64,000 nucleotides of DNA from Nitzschia sp. DOCU1 (taxonomy: Eukaryota > Bacillariophyta > Bacillariophyceae > Bacillariales > Bacillariaceae), in NCBI GenBank assembly GCA_951394045.1, contig OX595987.1:3100001-3164000 (forward strand), read 5' to 3'. Made by a program: the position numbers and the translations under genes. This document shows positions 9,884 through 21,398 of this stretch, one piece after another (position 1 is the stretch's first letter; every line of letters starts with the position of its first letter). The notes under the pieces are model-generated. The model was given only the letters and a program-made list of their open reading frames with translations, did no database searches and had not been told where the DNA came from.

Positions 9884-10701
9884 TTTCCTCGCTGCAGTCC
9901 CTTGCTAGCCCCTGTTCAACAATTCAAATACAAGAAGTTCGTCGTCTTGCGTTTCCTTTAACAATGGAACGCAATCGACGATGATAACGAGAGAGGTATT
10001 AGCAGGCGAGATGAGTGAGTCCCCTAATAGCACTGTGGCAGGCGTTGACTGCTGCCAAAAGCCTCTCACGACATCGTGGAGAGTTACGCGCACATATTCA
10101 TGTGGATTGAGCGCAAATCTGGCCAACTATTTCCGTTCAAACTTTTGAAAGGAACGCCTGCGCGATCAGGAATGTCCGATACGGTTCGATAATTTGAATC
10201 ATTGTCGGGCACTTTCCTTGTCCGTGTGCTGATCTGGACTACCGGTAGAACGCGGTGGACTGCAGCTACTTGTAAGAGAATAGCTTCCTTGTCGGCGACC
10301 GGTATGAATGGCAAGTAAAAGAAGAGACATGTAGTCCCATGTGCTGGTAGCAATCTAATTCAGTCTCCTTTCAGATGCCAAGGGCGACCTGCTTGTGGTC
10401 ATCATGCAAGCAAGAGCAAAAGCGCAACACGATCCCGAGGACTACACAGACATCGTAGCCATAATGGCGGGGCGACCCAAGCATCAAGAAGAAACTCAAC
10501 GAAAGCCAACGGTTTCCATTATTGTTTTAGGATAGCTAGAGAATAGTTACAGCAGAAAAGATTATTCCGAAGAAAGAAAGGACGCCTTGCTCGCTAACTA
10601 GACTCTTCAAGCGCGCTGATCGCAGAAACCTGTGGCTTCTTCGCTGGAGATGACCTCGTGAGAGGATCAGCAACTGCCAGGGGTAGTTTCCCGATTCGCT
10701 T
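9884..10701. other. Intergenic region without a supported gene
   Basis: Upstream of the PH-domain gene and downstream of the ubiquitin-like gene. Short open frames on the minus strand (10084-10353, 9905-10126) show no recognisable domain, and their start codons and spacing give no support. The first ~170 bases below the Ubl gene stop are presumably its 3' UTR. No tRNA or repeat seen. Confidence 0.5.
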
Positions 10702-11276
10702 TCAACGCCGCCGTTTCGTGACTTCATCGTCGCTATCCGCAATCTCAATGATACCCGCATGCCCGTTACTAGTCGATGTGTCCTCCACCTGTTGATTCGT
10801 TCTCCGCCGTTTCGACCCAATAGTGGAAGAAGAGGATGATTTTACATTCGATGACGGAGGAATGTGCATGTGCAAGATATTGTACTCGAATTTTCCAAGC
10901 CCTAATTTCGATAAGGATCGCCCACCACTCTTCAATTCCCGTCCCATGTAAAACAGTCTTTGTTTCGTATCCAAAGCAATGCCAAATTCTTCAGCAAGCG
11001 TTTGTCTCAGATCTCCCAGTTTCTTGGATAATGATAGCGTTACCTAAGATCATATTTTTTGTTAGACTGTCAGGATCCTTTTTTGACTTGCCAGGAGCAC
11101 GAGAGTGATCATCATTTGCGTCATACCTTTTTCCGAGTAGCATCCGATGTCCGTATCACAGTGAATGTCGTGAAGTCTTCATCCTTGTCGCTCATTTCAC
11201 TGGGATCTTCCTGAGAAGAAGAAGAGGGCTTTGGTGGCTGCTCTTCTTTTTTTCGTCCAAAGAAATAGCTTAGCAT
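10702..11276 (-). CDS. Small ubiquitin-like-domain protein with SIM-like tail (spliced)
   Basis: Two exons: 11127-11276 (50 codons) and 10702-11043 (113 aa plus stop), intron 11044-11126 (83 nt, GTATGA...TTAG, phase 0); 163 aa in total. Exon 1 begins MLSYFFGRKKEEQPP and enters a beta strand (FTTFTVIRTSDATRKK). Across the junction the chain reads KKVTLSLSKKLGDLRQTLAEE, then QRLFYMGRELKSGGRSLSKL, the beta-grasp pattern of ubiquitin-like domains (LIYxGRxLxxxxTL). No C-terminal diglycine exists, so it is not a conjugatable modifier. The tail has a basic patch (SKRRRTN) and IIEIADSDDE, a hydrophobic core followed by acids as in SUMO-interacting motifs, then KRRR. A nuclear adaptor is likely. A TATAAAA-like sequence lies on the minus strand at 11403-11409. 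Confidence 0.75.
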
Positions 11277-11925
11277 CCGGCCTATAGACTCAAGTTCCTT
11301 CTGGTAGTCCCTGGCGGTGAATGGATACGAGAAGTTTTGGCGGGTATGAAGCTTGCGCTCTTGCTACACACTCGAAACTCTCCTCTTTGCACGCCCCGAC
11401 TATTTTATAAGATGCCACAATAGAATGGGCGATTCCCCACTGACCACAGGAAGGTATGCTTTGAAAAGAGTCTGTGTCACACCAGCGAGTGATCGATACA
11501 CGCGGCTTCTGAACTTTCGACAAAACGATGGTCCTCGAAATCTTCTCTTCCAAAACGCAACCGCCAAGAGGAACATCTGTCTTGATGGTTCGACGGCCAG
11601 GTGGTGCTCTGTTTTTCATGCCGGCATTCATTCCTACGTCGGAAGCTACGGGATTCTTCTACGAGTTGAGCATCCTCGCGTGGGCCTTCTCTGATCCGGG
11701 TCTGACTCGTGACTAAAATGGGAACTAGCGCCCGTAGCTATGGTCTCTCACACTACTGGTGGGAGATGGCGAATTTCCTTTCCTACAATCATGGCTACGA
11801 CAAGCCAAAAATCCATCACAAGAAACAGTTCAGTCCCGCTGTTGCATTTGCTTCTGCTATTTACAAGGTGACTTAAGACGGAACATATAGCTAAAGCAGC
11901 GTAGAGTACGCACTATCAGTTAGGC
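11277..11925. other. Intergenic: promoter of the Ubl gene, nothing else supported
   Basis: Overlapping open frames on both strands (11290-11631 minus, 11353-11694 plus) have no recognisable domain. In the Ubl reading frame the DNA is open from about 11370 to the ATG without another start codon; a further 5' exon spliced at the TGTGTAG near 11370 cannot be excluded. The TATA-like motif at 11400-11411 (minus) is about 125 bp upstream of the ATG. Confidence 0.4.
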
Positions 11926-13620
11926 TTAGCCAGAATAGAACAAGCAAGTCTTCTTGCATTTTTTGAGACCGCAACCCTGGCATTTGCCAGATGATCCTTT
12001 TGTACTTAACTTCGCCAATTCTTTCTCTTTGGCTTCCTCTTCAGCCTTCTTCCGGGCAGCCTCTGCTTCGATCTTCGCAAGTTCTCTCTGGGCATCCATC
12101 GCCTCCTTGAAGCGCCGCCTCTCTTCTTCTTCCTTCTTTTTCATCTCTTCTTCCTTGGCTAGGAGCGCAAGTCGTTCCTCCTCGATCCGCTTCTGTTCCT
12201 CTTCTACTCTCCTTGCTTCCTCTGCCATTTTGGCTGCCTCTAATTTGGCCGCTTCCTTTTCCTCTTCTTCGTTGTACATATCTCCAAGTGCTTTGGTCAG
12301 TGTATTCAGGGCTTTTAATGCTTCATCGCGGATCTCTTCGAACTGGACGCTGGAAGCCACCTTCTTCAGTTCGGGAACTAGCAGGGGCCCAAACGGTGCC
12401 ACATCTAGCGGGGACCCAACAAGTTTACTCATATTGGAGATGACCAAACATGCCGAACGCTTATGAATGGCAAGTTTCTCTTTCAATGCCCTCGCAAGGA
12501 CGGGACAGAGAATCGAGAGGGTCGAAGCGTCAACTGTGACGACAAAAGTAGTCCCCATGAGCTTCTCGACGGCTTTGACTGTCTCTGCTGGCTTGCAGAT
12601 AGCGTTCACCACGGCAGGAATCGCTAATTTGATATCCTGGTTTGCATTGGTTTGGCACATGGCGAGCAACGCGGCCGATGCAGCCTTGGTTACTTGCGGC
12701 TTTGTGTCAAATACTTGCCCACTTACAACCGGGATCAGCTTTGGCAAGAGCTTACAAACTTGACTGGGGCCTGTCTCGGAGCATTGAGCTAGTCGATCCA
12801 ATGCGCAGCTCTTGACTCTCCATTCGCCTGAACGCAGCGCCTTCAGTAGGAGGGGGCAGATCAAGCAAGGAAATGCCCAAGGATTGGCAAGACGTACTAA
12901 TGCTGTAGCTGTATCTTCAGCTGCTTCTCTCACGCTGCTGGAGTTGCTGCCACACTCGTCAAGAGCGGCAGCAAGGAACGCCCCCACTACATATGGTTCT
13001 GCTGGCTTGCCGACGATCTCGCATAATGCTCGAATCGTCAACAAGCATCCTTCTCTAGCGTCAGCTGGAGTCGATTTTCCACGTTTACTGTCCGTACCCA
13101 TCGTCAGACTTTCCCCTGTGCTATACGTATCCAAACTAGTCAAGCTGACGGCTGAGGCACTGGGCTTTAGCCCGCCCGAAAAAGCGTCTTCAGCCGAGAA
13201 AATGGCCTCAATCCCTTCCGGAAAGAGCATTCGCTGCATTTCGTCCACGACCTGACACTCTTTCAGGACAAAGGCAACTCCTAGCGCCTGGGCTGCAGTT
13301 GCCACATCGGCTGCTGCTGCGGCTCGATCCCTCGTGGTACTAGCCGCATGTGGTTTGCTTTTGTCTACCAACGTTTGAATTCCCAGGGCTTTGTGGAAAA
13401 GTTCCGTGATTCGTTCCTTTTTCGCAGCAGGCTCAAGGCCCTTCAACTTATCAATGGCAGCCTGGGAAGCAAGGGCCGATGCGCTCAACGGCGGCGCCAC
13501 AGATCCTCGTTTTGCTGGCTTGCCTGCGGGCTTTTTGAGAGGAGCTTTCATGGCAGGGGCAGGTTTCTTCGGTGCTGGTACACTCATTTTGTGCTTGGTA
13601 TTGGCAGAAATTGTCGCCAT
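11926..13620 (-). CDS. eEF3-like HEAT-repeat protein without ABC cassettes
   Basis: 564 aa, start ATG 13618-13620. A Lys/Ala/Pro-rich N-terminus leads into HEAT repeats (about 150-440) resembling the N-terminal HEAT region of translation elongation factor 3 and GCN1: LLKALRSGEWRVKSCAL, PQVTKAASAALLAM, PVLARALKEKLAIHKRSAC, MSKLVGSPLDVAPFGPLL and IRDEALKALNTL. In eEF3 two ABC cassettes and a chromodomain follow. Here the protein instead continues into a highly charged E/K/R/A helix (about 450-540) and ends with a cysteine cluster (CQGCGLKKCKKTC), possibly metal-binding. It might bind ribosomes or act in the Gcn2 pathway; that is inference. Length and domain content exclude a full eEF3. Confidence 0.7.
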   Translation of the reverse strand: MATISANTKHKMSVPAPKKPAPAMKAPLKKPAGKPAKRGSVAPPLSASALASQAAIDKLKGLEPAAKKERITELFHKALGIQTLVDKSKPHAASTTRDRAAAAADVATAAQALGVAFVLKECQVVDEMQRMLFPEGIEAIFSAEDAFSGGLKPSASAVSLTSLDTYSTGESLTMGTDSKRGKSTPADAREGCLLTIRALCEIVGKPAEPYVVGAFLAAALDECGSNSSSVREAAEDTATALVRLANPWAFPCLICPLLLKALRSGEWRVKSCALDRLAQCSETGPSQVCKLLPKLIPVVSGQVFDTKPQVTKAASAALLAMCQTNANQDIKLAIPAVVNAICKPAETVKAVEKLMGTTFVVTVDASTLSILCPVLARALKEKLAIHKRSACLVISNMSKLVGSPLDVAPFGPLLVPELKKVASSVQFEEIRDEALKALNTLTKALGDMYNEEEEKEAAKLEAAKMAEEARRVEEEQKRIEEERLALLAKEEEMKKKEEEERRRFKEAMDAQRELAKIEAEAARKKAEEEAKEKELAKLSTKGSSGKCQGCGLKKCKKTCLFYSG

Positions 13621-14274
13621 TGTGAACTCGCCGATCGTTTTGGAATCGCCGACGTCTGCAGTGAATAGTGCACGCTAAACAAGATGATCGAAGATGTCCC
13701 TTCAAATCCAACAACTAGTAGTGCCAATGCTATCAACCAGAAAAGGAGAAAATGATGCCGTGGCGTACATCACTGGACGGGACGATGGCTCGTCAGATCG
13801 CTCTATGTGGGAACGGGACGACGCACACGACGATGACCAATGATGGCGGACGAGAATTGGCGGTTGGTGGGAAATGCATCACGAAATCCTGTCCCGCGTA
13901 CGATACTGGCGAGAGGTCTCGGTCGCAGGACTGACCATAAATTGACTAAAATGAACACACAACCCAAAGACTAACGCTCGGCAGAGAGTGTCGATGTAGT
14001 TTTCATGATCGTTAGCCATCATGACACCGCGTTTGCTTGATGGTACTAAGAAACTCCCCCACAAAAGACCCCCTGTCGTTGTGCGCAAGACAAAGTCGTT
14101 ACCTTCATGGCCAAAATAATAATTCAGTGGAGAGCTGTACGGGTCTGACAATGATCCAGAAAAAACAAGATAGTATTGCATAATTGTCTTGCGCAATCAG
14201 GAGTCTACAGATATTCTCCAGATCTTTATATATAGTTTGCAATCTTTTTTCCTGACATACATGAAATAGTTGTG
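13621..14274. other. Intergenic region, nothing recognised
   Basis: Between the start of the HEAT-protein gene and the end of the 2Fe-2S gene. Short frames at 13752-13934 (plus) and 13879-14196 (minus) carry no known motif. Probably the promoter of the HEAT gene and the 3' UTR of the ferredoxin-like gene. Confidence 0.4.
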
Positions 14275-14907
14275 TCATGATGGTTGATCTGGTGATTTGT
14301 CATCCAACAAAAACTCCAGGTCTCCAAAGTAGGTTTGGTGTCGACTGGAAGGTGATAGGTCACCATATTGCCCCCAAAATCCACTGCGCTTGGTAACTTC
14401 CAAGTTTCCATGGACCTGAACTTGACAGGCAAGCCTAAGTAAAGGGGACTGCTCATCAGGATTGTGTGGTGGAAATGACAAGCGCAATTTTTCGCGGCTG
14501 TTTCGGTCCTTGGGTTCCACCATCCCGCCTTGCGCGATTTCAACGGCACAGGTACCACACGTTCCTAGACCACGACAATTGATGAGTTTTGAGTTCCCAT
14601 TGTGTGGGGAGACAACACGTCTTCGGAGAGCTGCTGTCCGCAAAAGCTCTCCGTGAAAAGCTTCGAATTCAACTGTCCCTTCCTCGGTAGTCCATTGCAC
14701 TAGATGTTTTCGTTCGTTTTTGCCTGAACCACTTTCCTCGGAATCTGTTATTTGATTTCTTATCGTCAAATTAGTTGGATAGGTTCCTGCCCTATTGGTT
14801 GACAACACGGTGCGAAGCCTTCGTAGAGATGCAAAGCCATCACACCGAAACGACAATGACAACATGAAAATAGTCCTGACCACAGCGTAGGCAGAAGTAT
14901 GGATCAT
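14275..14907 (-). CDS. Plastid-type 2Fe-2S ferredoxin-like protein
   Basis: 210 aa, start ATG 14905-14907. The N-terminus looks like a secretory signal followed by a transit region (CDGFASLRRLR, Phe near the predicted cleavage), as in diatom plastid leaders. The iron-sulfur domain covers about 65-185: CRGLGTCGTC supplies three cysteines (C-x5-C-x2-C) and LRLACQVQV the fourth. A conserved SGFWGQ follows. The layout resembles chloroplast-type 2Fe-2S proteins such as the plant NDH-associated PNSB3, more than photosynthetic ferredoxin, whose first cysteine spacing differs. An electron-transfer or structural role in the plastid is inferred. It is divergent to the carrier gene at 15481. Confidence 0.78.
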   Translation of the reverse strand: MIHTSAYAVVRTIFMLSLSFRCDGFASLRRLRTVLSTNRAGTYPTNLTIRNQITDSEESGSGKNERKHLVQWTTEEGTVEFEAFHGELLRTAALRRRVVSPHNGNSKLINCRGLGTCGTCAVEIAQGGMVEPKDRNSREKLRLSFPPHNPDEQSPLLRLACQVQVHGNLEVTKRSGFWGQYGDLSPSSRHQTYFGDLEFLLDDKSPDQPS

Positions 14908-15480
14908 CCCTCCGGCTCGGTCATAGAATCACAGTTTATCCAGGAAGTTGTGGTGGCTGTCTCGTTGGTCTCCATTCATACCATACTCTAGTGGGAGATG
15001 GCGAACAAAGGTCCGATGATATGTCGTCGAAGATTGTCGGAAGGAAAAACGGTTGTCCTAGTAGTAGATAGAGCAATGCTTTCGGCGACGACTCCGCCTC
15101 TGAAACACGTCAGTCTTTTAGATTCATTTTCATCCTCGCGGTCGTCGACGAAATCAAACCGTTTACGCACGTACGATAGATCACACAAGGATGTTTTGCC
15201 TTCGTCCAATCATTACGGAGAGAAGGCTTCTCTCGGCTTGGCGCGCGCTCCAATATATAGCCCAAGGAAGAATTTGGCATTTGGTGTTACTTAAGGGCCC
15301 GACTGTGACCGCTCCTTTTCTTTTGCGGAGCATGTGTGTTCCCTCCGATGGAATTCGTTTTCAAGTCGACTCACCTCGTTCCACATGGGATGAGTCTTTT
15401 TTTCACGGTCAAATAAATTCCTTTTGGATCGTTGTTAGATTGCTGTCCATACCATTATATTCCTGTCTGCAAGCTTTACA
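14908..15480. other. Divergent promoter region of two plastid-type genes
   Basis: 573 bp between the 2Fe-2S gene (minus) and the phosphate-carrier-like gene (plus). Small frames on both strands show no known domain. Shared regulation is possible because both products carry plastid-type leaders. Confidence 0.4.
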
Positions 15481-16851
15481 ATGACGCCCACAAGGCTTTT
15501 GCTCCCTATATTTCTTCTTGGGGGAGTTTCTCTGAGAGAAACAAATGCATTTTCGCGGTGTCTCCTTGTTCCTGGAACAACCATCCGCCCCGTCGCCGTC
15601 GGCGGGCCTTCGGCAAGCAAGAGTCAAGGCCGTTGGCCATCCGGCAGAAGAAGGAGTGATCGATTTTACAGAGAGCACAAAGCTCTGGCTGTCCCTTTCA
15701 GTGGAACGTCACCTGATCTCCGCGAGCATTCCTGGGAAGACATTATGAATCCCGCAGCTCCCGCCGACACTATTGAGCACAATGAAATCAATGCCCTGGA
15801 CAAATTTGTCATGGCTGGCGCATTGGTGGCGGCAATATTGTCTGCCTATAGCGTGACCATGATGGCACCTGGATCCTGGCGCTTCTTTGCTGCCGGGGCG
15901 ATTTGTGCCGCTACTTCCCACGCTATCCCCACGCCGATTGACGTTGTCAAGGTAAGAGCAGATTTTACAGTGCGATTGGTGTTCTTCGAAACTCTTGCCA
16001 AAATCCCATCGGGCGTTTCTTTATTTTGTCCTTAGACGAGAAAACAGGTAGATCCAGCTCTGGCGGAGAAGACTTTTGTGAAAGCAGCACATGAAATTAT
16101 TAAGGAAGAAGGGATGAGCGCCCTATGGGCGGGCCTCGGGCCAACAGCATTTGGCTATCTGCTGGAAGGAGCCGTAAAGTTTGGAACTTACGAAATATTG
16201 AAGCCAGTTTTCAAGACATTCCTCTCTAGATTGGCGGGCTTCACATCTTTGGCCTTTTTGAATTCGCGTATTTTAGCTTATATGCTTTGTGGGGCAGCTG
16301 CTGGAGTTGCAGCTTCCATCATGCTATGTCCCATGGAGGCGATAAGGATCAGGATGGTTTCAGAGCCAGAATACGCTACTGGGGGCTGGCTTAAAGCGGG
16401 ATATCGGATGTTGAAGCAAGAGGGTGTCGGAGGCTTGTGTAAAGGTATCAACCCAATGATTATGAAGCAGGTCCCTTACACGGTGACAAAGAATGTTTCC
16501 TTTGACATACTTACAAGGTCGTTCTATGCGACCATGAAGGCTCAGGGCATGACTCTCACTGCCAGCTCTATGTTTGTCATTCCATTACTTTCTGCTGCTG
16601 CCGCGAGCATCTTTTCGACAATCACCAGTCAACCGGGCGACATGGTGCTGAGTTTGGTGAATGCCCACAAAGGAAATCGTCGTCCCATTGACATCTTCAA
16701 GGACATCCTAAACAGTACACACGGTATTCGGGGTTTCTTTGTTGGATTCAAGACTCGTCTTTTGCACGTTGGGGTTACTGTCACAATTCAGCTCATTGTC
16801 TATGACTACGTCAAGCGCCTATGTGGTATTGCGGCTACAGGAACATCCTAA
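15481..16851 (+). CDS. SLC25 carrier, phosphate-carrier-like, with plastid-type leader (spliced)
   Basis: Exons 15481-15951 and 16036-16851, intron 15952-16035 (84 nt, GTAAGA...TTAG, phase 0); 428 aa. Splicing restores the first carrier signature as PIDVVKTRKQVDP. The second is PMEAIRIRM and the third is degenerate, PGDMVLSLVNAHKG. The wording matches mitochondrial phosphate carriers: VDPA after repeat 1, GPTAFGYLLEGAVKFGTYE, PMEAIRIRM, KQVPYTVTKNVSFD, and SLVNAHKG in repeat 3. The N-terminus, however, is a hydrophobic signal peptide ending TNAFSRC, matching the diatom ASAFAP rule for plastid import, followed by a basic ~90-residue extension. It is therefore probably a phosphate (or related anion) carrier in a plastid envelope membrane rather than mitochondria. 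It converges on the DHX37 gene (55-bp gap). Confidence 0.82.
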
Positions 16852-16906
16852 CACCTTGTGTAGATTTCCACGCTAGCTATCAATAGATGAGGGTTGAGGT
16901 TGACTT

Positions 16907-19900
16907 CTAGCCATTTCTTGCCTTCCAAATCTTTATGTTCTCCTTCACGACTTGTATCCATAGTTTTTTCGCATCTGATTGGTGCTCACGTTTGACCCAA
17001 CTCTTGAGGATCTTGAAAAGAAACTTATCGTCTTTCTCCGCCCAGTGCTTCCTCAATGCCGACGCACTATCAATGCCTGCACCTGCCAGCGCAGAAACCA
17101 GCATGCTGACTTTGGAAACAGGCGTTTTCCGTGTGATGATAGTTGGTCTTTCATTGAGCAAGTTTCCGAGCTCTTCCAGCTGGGGGATGACCTTTCCTTC
17201 TAAGAGGAATTTCGCGAACCACCGGAATGAGTCATCCTTCAGAAATTCTGCACTCGACTTTGCTTCTGGCGATTGCAAAGAGTCAAACATCACCATCTTC
17301 ACTGGAGGGATCTCCCAGCCGTGGCTTCCAAATTTTGTGGAAACTGGACATAATACCGCATCTTGTTCTGCGTCATACGTTGGCGGAGGTGAGATGATGG
17401 GGCCACCCGTAGAAAGTAGCTTCGTTCCTTTCGCAAGTTCGCCCAGCCAAGCCGGATCCAACGGAGTGATATTCTTCATCACTTTAACTGAGCTTCCATC
17501 TTTAAGTGTCTTGCGGACAATGGAATCAAAGCACACCCACTGTGGGAGCTGCCGAAAATCCCGGGAGAACAATGTGCTGTTCCTGTCCATGTACAAAGGT
17601 TCTCTCAACGAGGACGAACACGACAGATAGGCGGACCGTACTCCAAAAGGGTGATCTCCAGTCAACGACCCAGGCGGAGCCAATAAGGCTACATGATCCA
17701 ACAGACCCGAGGCGATGGCTTGAACTAAGAGGCGTTCTTGGAGCTGATTCGGCGGGGTCATCTTGGATGAAAAACCTCCCGTTTTAGCGGCGATGCCCGT
17801 GGCTGAGCTCAGCCTACTTTTTGCCAAGCTGGCCAGATGCTTGCGCATCTTCTGGATCCTAGCCATGATAACGTAATTCAGACCGTTCTCTTCGCAAAAT
17901 TTCCGTGCGGCACGCTGCTCTGACACTCCACCTGCTCCTTGTCCGGCATAGGTGTATGCACCAACGGCGAGCATTGCAGCAAATATATCGCCACTTGAAT
18001 GTTGCCATCGTTTCCTATGCTTCTCCTGCATCTTGATTTCCATCGCCTTGGCCTTGTCGACATCATCCATGGACTCACCGTCGCTCTCTCCACTAGTACT
18101 ACTATCATCGTCTTTCTCGGTCGCGCCATTGTGCTGAAATGGACTATTCTCAGAAAGTGCCGATACCACGACGATTGCGTAGTCAAGAACGCCTGCTTGC
18201 GCCGCAACGAGTAACATTTTTGCATATCGAACACCCAGAGGCAATTGGGCAACAGCTGTACCAAGCCTTGTCACTCTCCCGTCGCCACCATCCCGTTCCA
18301 CGTTTGACACGTCAATGCAACCAATATTTGCGAGTAGCTTGATAGCTGCATCGATCTGCGTTCTATCGGGTGGGGTCGGAAAGGGGAAGCTGGCAACATT
18401 CGAAACATTTAGAGCTTTCATCGCAAGGACAACGTCCTCAAGCGGTCTAGTTAGGACCTCTGGTAGAGCAAAAGCATCCATATGCCGTGAATAGAGGCTG
18501 CTCGAATACAATCGGTAGCAGTGCCCAGGCCCCGTTCGCCCGGCACGACCAGCCCTTTGATCAGCAGCCGCCCTACTGATCCACATTACGTCGTAGGATG
18601 TCACTCCAGTCCCCGAGTTGTAATTTCGGCATTTTTGTCGCCCAGTATCAACCACATAGGAGATACCTGGAATGGTAATACTGGTCTCGGCGATGTTCGT
18701 CGCAACTACGATCAGTCTGTGGCCTTCGGGCACTGGGGCAAACACCTTAGCTTGCTCTTCTGTAGATAGGAGAGAGTAGAGGGGAAGAACATACGCACGC
18801 TTGGGTATGCCATCCTTTTCCCCGTCAATTTCGACAGGTGGCGGCTCATCGTCTTCGTCATCGATGGCATCAAAGTCATCGTCGCCAATGTCTTCCGCGT
18901 CAAGCTCTTCGTCATCCATCTCGCGCGGACCAGTGTCGGCTGAAATATTCTGCTCGCTTACATCCCCCGCACCAGTGAATCGCCTTTGCTGCGATTTCGG
19001 GTTTAATGCCTTTCGAAGTTTGTTAACCATTCTAATGATTTCTCCCTTTCCAGTCAAGAACACTAGAATACCACCCTGTGGCAACTTTCGATGAATCTTG
19101 CAAATTTTGCTGAATGCCGCCGATTCTGAAGAAAGCATACCAGTATATGAGCGCAGACAAGAAGTGGGGGGATGAACCCACCCGGTTTCAACTTACCGTA
19201 ATCATCCAGCTCTGTTACTTTGTTGTGGTGCACAGTGACTGGGAAAGTCCTGCCTGGAACTTGCACCACTGCCGGTGGACCTGTCGTGAAAAGCTTGTCA
19301 TTTTTGGTAAAATCGTCGATGCGCAAAGTTGCACTCATCAATACCAGTTTTAGTGGGACAATCGTGGGATCCTCCTCTGCTGCTTTTTTTCTTAGCGGGA
19401 GGGCCACGCTAAGAAGCCCGATTAGAACATCCGTATTCAAGTTTCGTTCGTGACACTCGTCAAGGACAATAACAGAGTATCGTCGAAGCAATAAATCACT
19501 CTGAATTTCTTGGAGGAGAATTCCATCTGTCATGAACTGGACGCGAGTGTCGGTACCACATCCTGCGGACTCGTATCTCGTACGGTAAGACACCGTATTC
19601 CCCCTACTTCCTGAGTTTTGGATCGTTTGACCATCACCGTATCCCATCTCATAGCAGACACGCTTAGCTGTCGACACCGCTGCCACACGCCGCGGTTGTG
19701 TAATGCCCACGAGAAAGCAACCCTCTGGATCTTGCGCATTCAAGCACATACCTGCCTCGTATAGGTACTGTGGGACCTGCGTCGATTTTCCGCTCCCAGT
19801 CTCACCTGCTACAATAGAAACATCATTGTTTCGGATTGCATCAACAATCTCAAATTCCATCGCCGAAACGGGCAGATCATATCTTGCTTGCTCAATGACA

Positions 19901-21210
19901 GCTGGTCGTTCGATATGTATGACCTTGCGGTTTGATCCCGTTTGCTGCTTTTGGATTCCAAGAGTCGCCGCCGTTTTTAACTGTATGGGCTCGGATGGAA
20001 CATATCTCTTTTTTGGTACCGCCTCGGGTTGAATATTGCCGGTCTCGTCAGTTTTGTTTTCCTTTTCCTGTGCCTTTCGCTCCGTGTCATCTTTTAGCTT
20101 GGACAAGGACGCCATCATCTGTGCCGCAAAATCAAAGCTAGCCGCTGGAGCTTCTTGGAGGGTAGCTTTGGAAGATTCGGCGTCATGTTGCTTATCTTCA
20201 AGACTTCCGATGCCATTGCCGCCATCTTTGGAAGCCTCATCTGACGAGGAATCATCGTCGACATGCACACCGTGGTTGAGATTTTTCTCCAGATTTGTGG
20301 TATCATCTTTGGCTTCTTCCGTGCCTTTCTCGTCGTTGTTTCTCGCAGCCAAAAATCCTTTGTTTTTCTTTTTCTTTCCCTCCTTTCCACGCTCGGCTGG
20401 GTTACTAACCGTGGTCGACGCAGGGGCTTCTGGTAGGGTCTCGACATGCCTTTCCGGGTATAGCAAATCTTGTTCTTCTGGAGTAAGCACAATGCCGGCC
20501 CTTTCCTTTTTGATGAGTTTCTGAAGAGTTTGTTTCTTTGTATCTGTATCTTTTCGAGAGATCTTGCCAGATCTCGATAGCAAATCCAATGCCGTCGATG
20601 AAATTTGATGTTGCTCCAACTTCTTGTAGAGTTCTGCCCGTTGGTTCTTTTGCCTTGCTCGAGTCTCCAACTGTTGCAATTTGCGTTCCGTTTTCTTCTG
20701 TAGAGCCTTGGCTTCTTTGATTTCCTCGCGTGTAAGCTGAATCTTTGGTGGTGCTTTCTTCTTGGCCTTTTTCTTGTTCGGCAGTAGCACCAAGTCGTCG
20801 GGATTTCCGTCTGCCAAAAGCTCGCTTGATAAAATGGACGTTGCTTCCTCTTGGGCGTCTTTCTCTTCTTGCGTGCTATTCCAGTCTTTCCGTTTTCGCT
20901 TGTTTCGCTTGACGGGCGCCTCTTCTTCGGCCTGCTTCAAGTGAGCCTCGGAATCTTTCAAAACGGATCGTAGCCGCTCCATTTCCTGCTCTTCGTCAAG
21001 GTGGTCATATTGCGTCATGCGACGTTGCGAGATTTTGCGGTAGTTGCGAGCATATTTCGCAGGATCACTTTTGGAGCGTCTCATGGCAGGAGAGCTGTTA
21101 CTGATACCTCTAGTGGTAGACGCAGGTTGTGACACTGAACTTTGGGGGCAATCTGTGATAATAGACGATTCAGCGTCGTCGTTTCGTTGTGTTCTCTGTC
21201 GGTAGCACAT
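16907..21210 (-). CDS. DHX37: DEAH-box RNA helicase DHX37/Ecm16 (Dhr1) (spliced)
   Basis: Exon 1 19197-21210 (ATG 21208-21210), intron 19126-19196 (71 nt, GTAAGT...TCAG, phase 1), exon 2 16907-19125; 1410 aa. The splice gives DDYESAAFSKICKIHRKLP, as in DHX37 homologues. A charged N-terminal extension (~430 aa) precedes RecA1: motif I AGETGSGKST (about 465), motif II DECHERN (about 585), motif III MSAT. RecA2 has ILVFLTGKGEI, NIAETSITIPG and QRAGRAGRTGPG (motif VI, about 865). Winged-helix/ratchet and OB-fold parts follow (AYLSCSSSLREP). An acidic insert sits between motifs III and V. In yeast and human this helicase releases U3 snoRNA from pre-40S precursors in the nucleolus. Confidence 0.9.
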
Positions 21211-21398
21211 TTTGTCATCTTTTGGTTGGCGGGGAGAGCTCTTGTGCAGTCACGAGTGAAGGAGTCCCGAATATGAATTCTTGCGCGAGACTTTTGCCCC
21301 CCGCGCGAGAAATCAAATGTGTCATCATCGATACGTACTACTATACACTACCTAGCTACCAACCAACTAAGTACTGTATGCGATTGCTAGTTTTCTTG

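Noticed and set aside
11290..11694. 113-codon frames on both strands
   Set aside because: No domain and overlapping each other; treated as promoter/intergenic.
11758..11772. 15-bp word GTGGGAGATGGCGAA shared with about 14991
   Set aside because: A repeat of this length is expected by chance in 64 kb.
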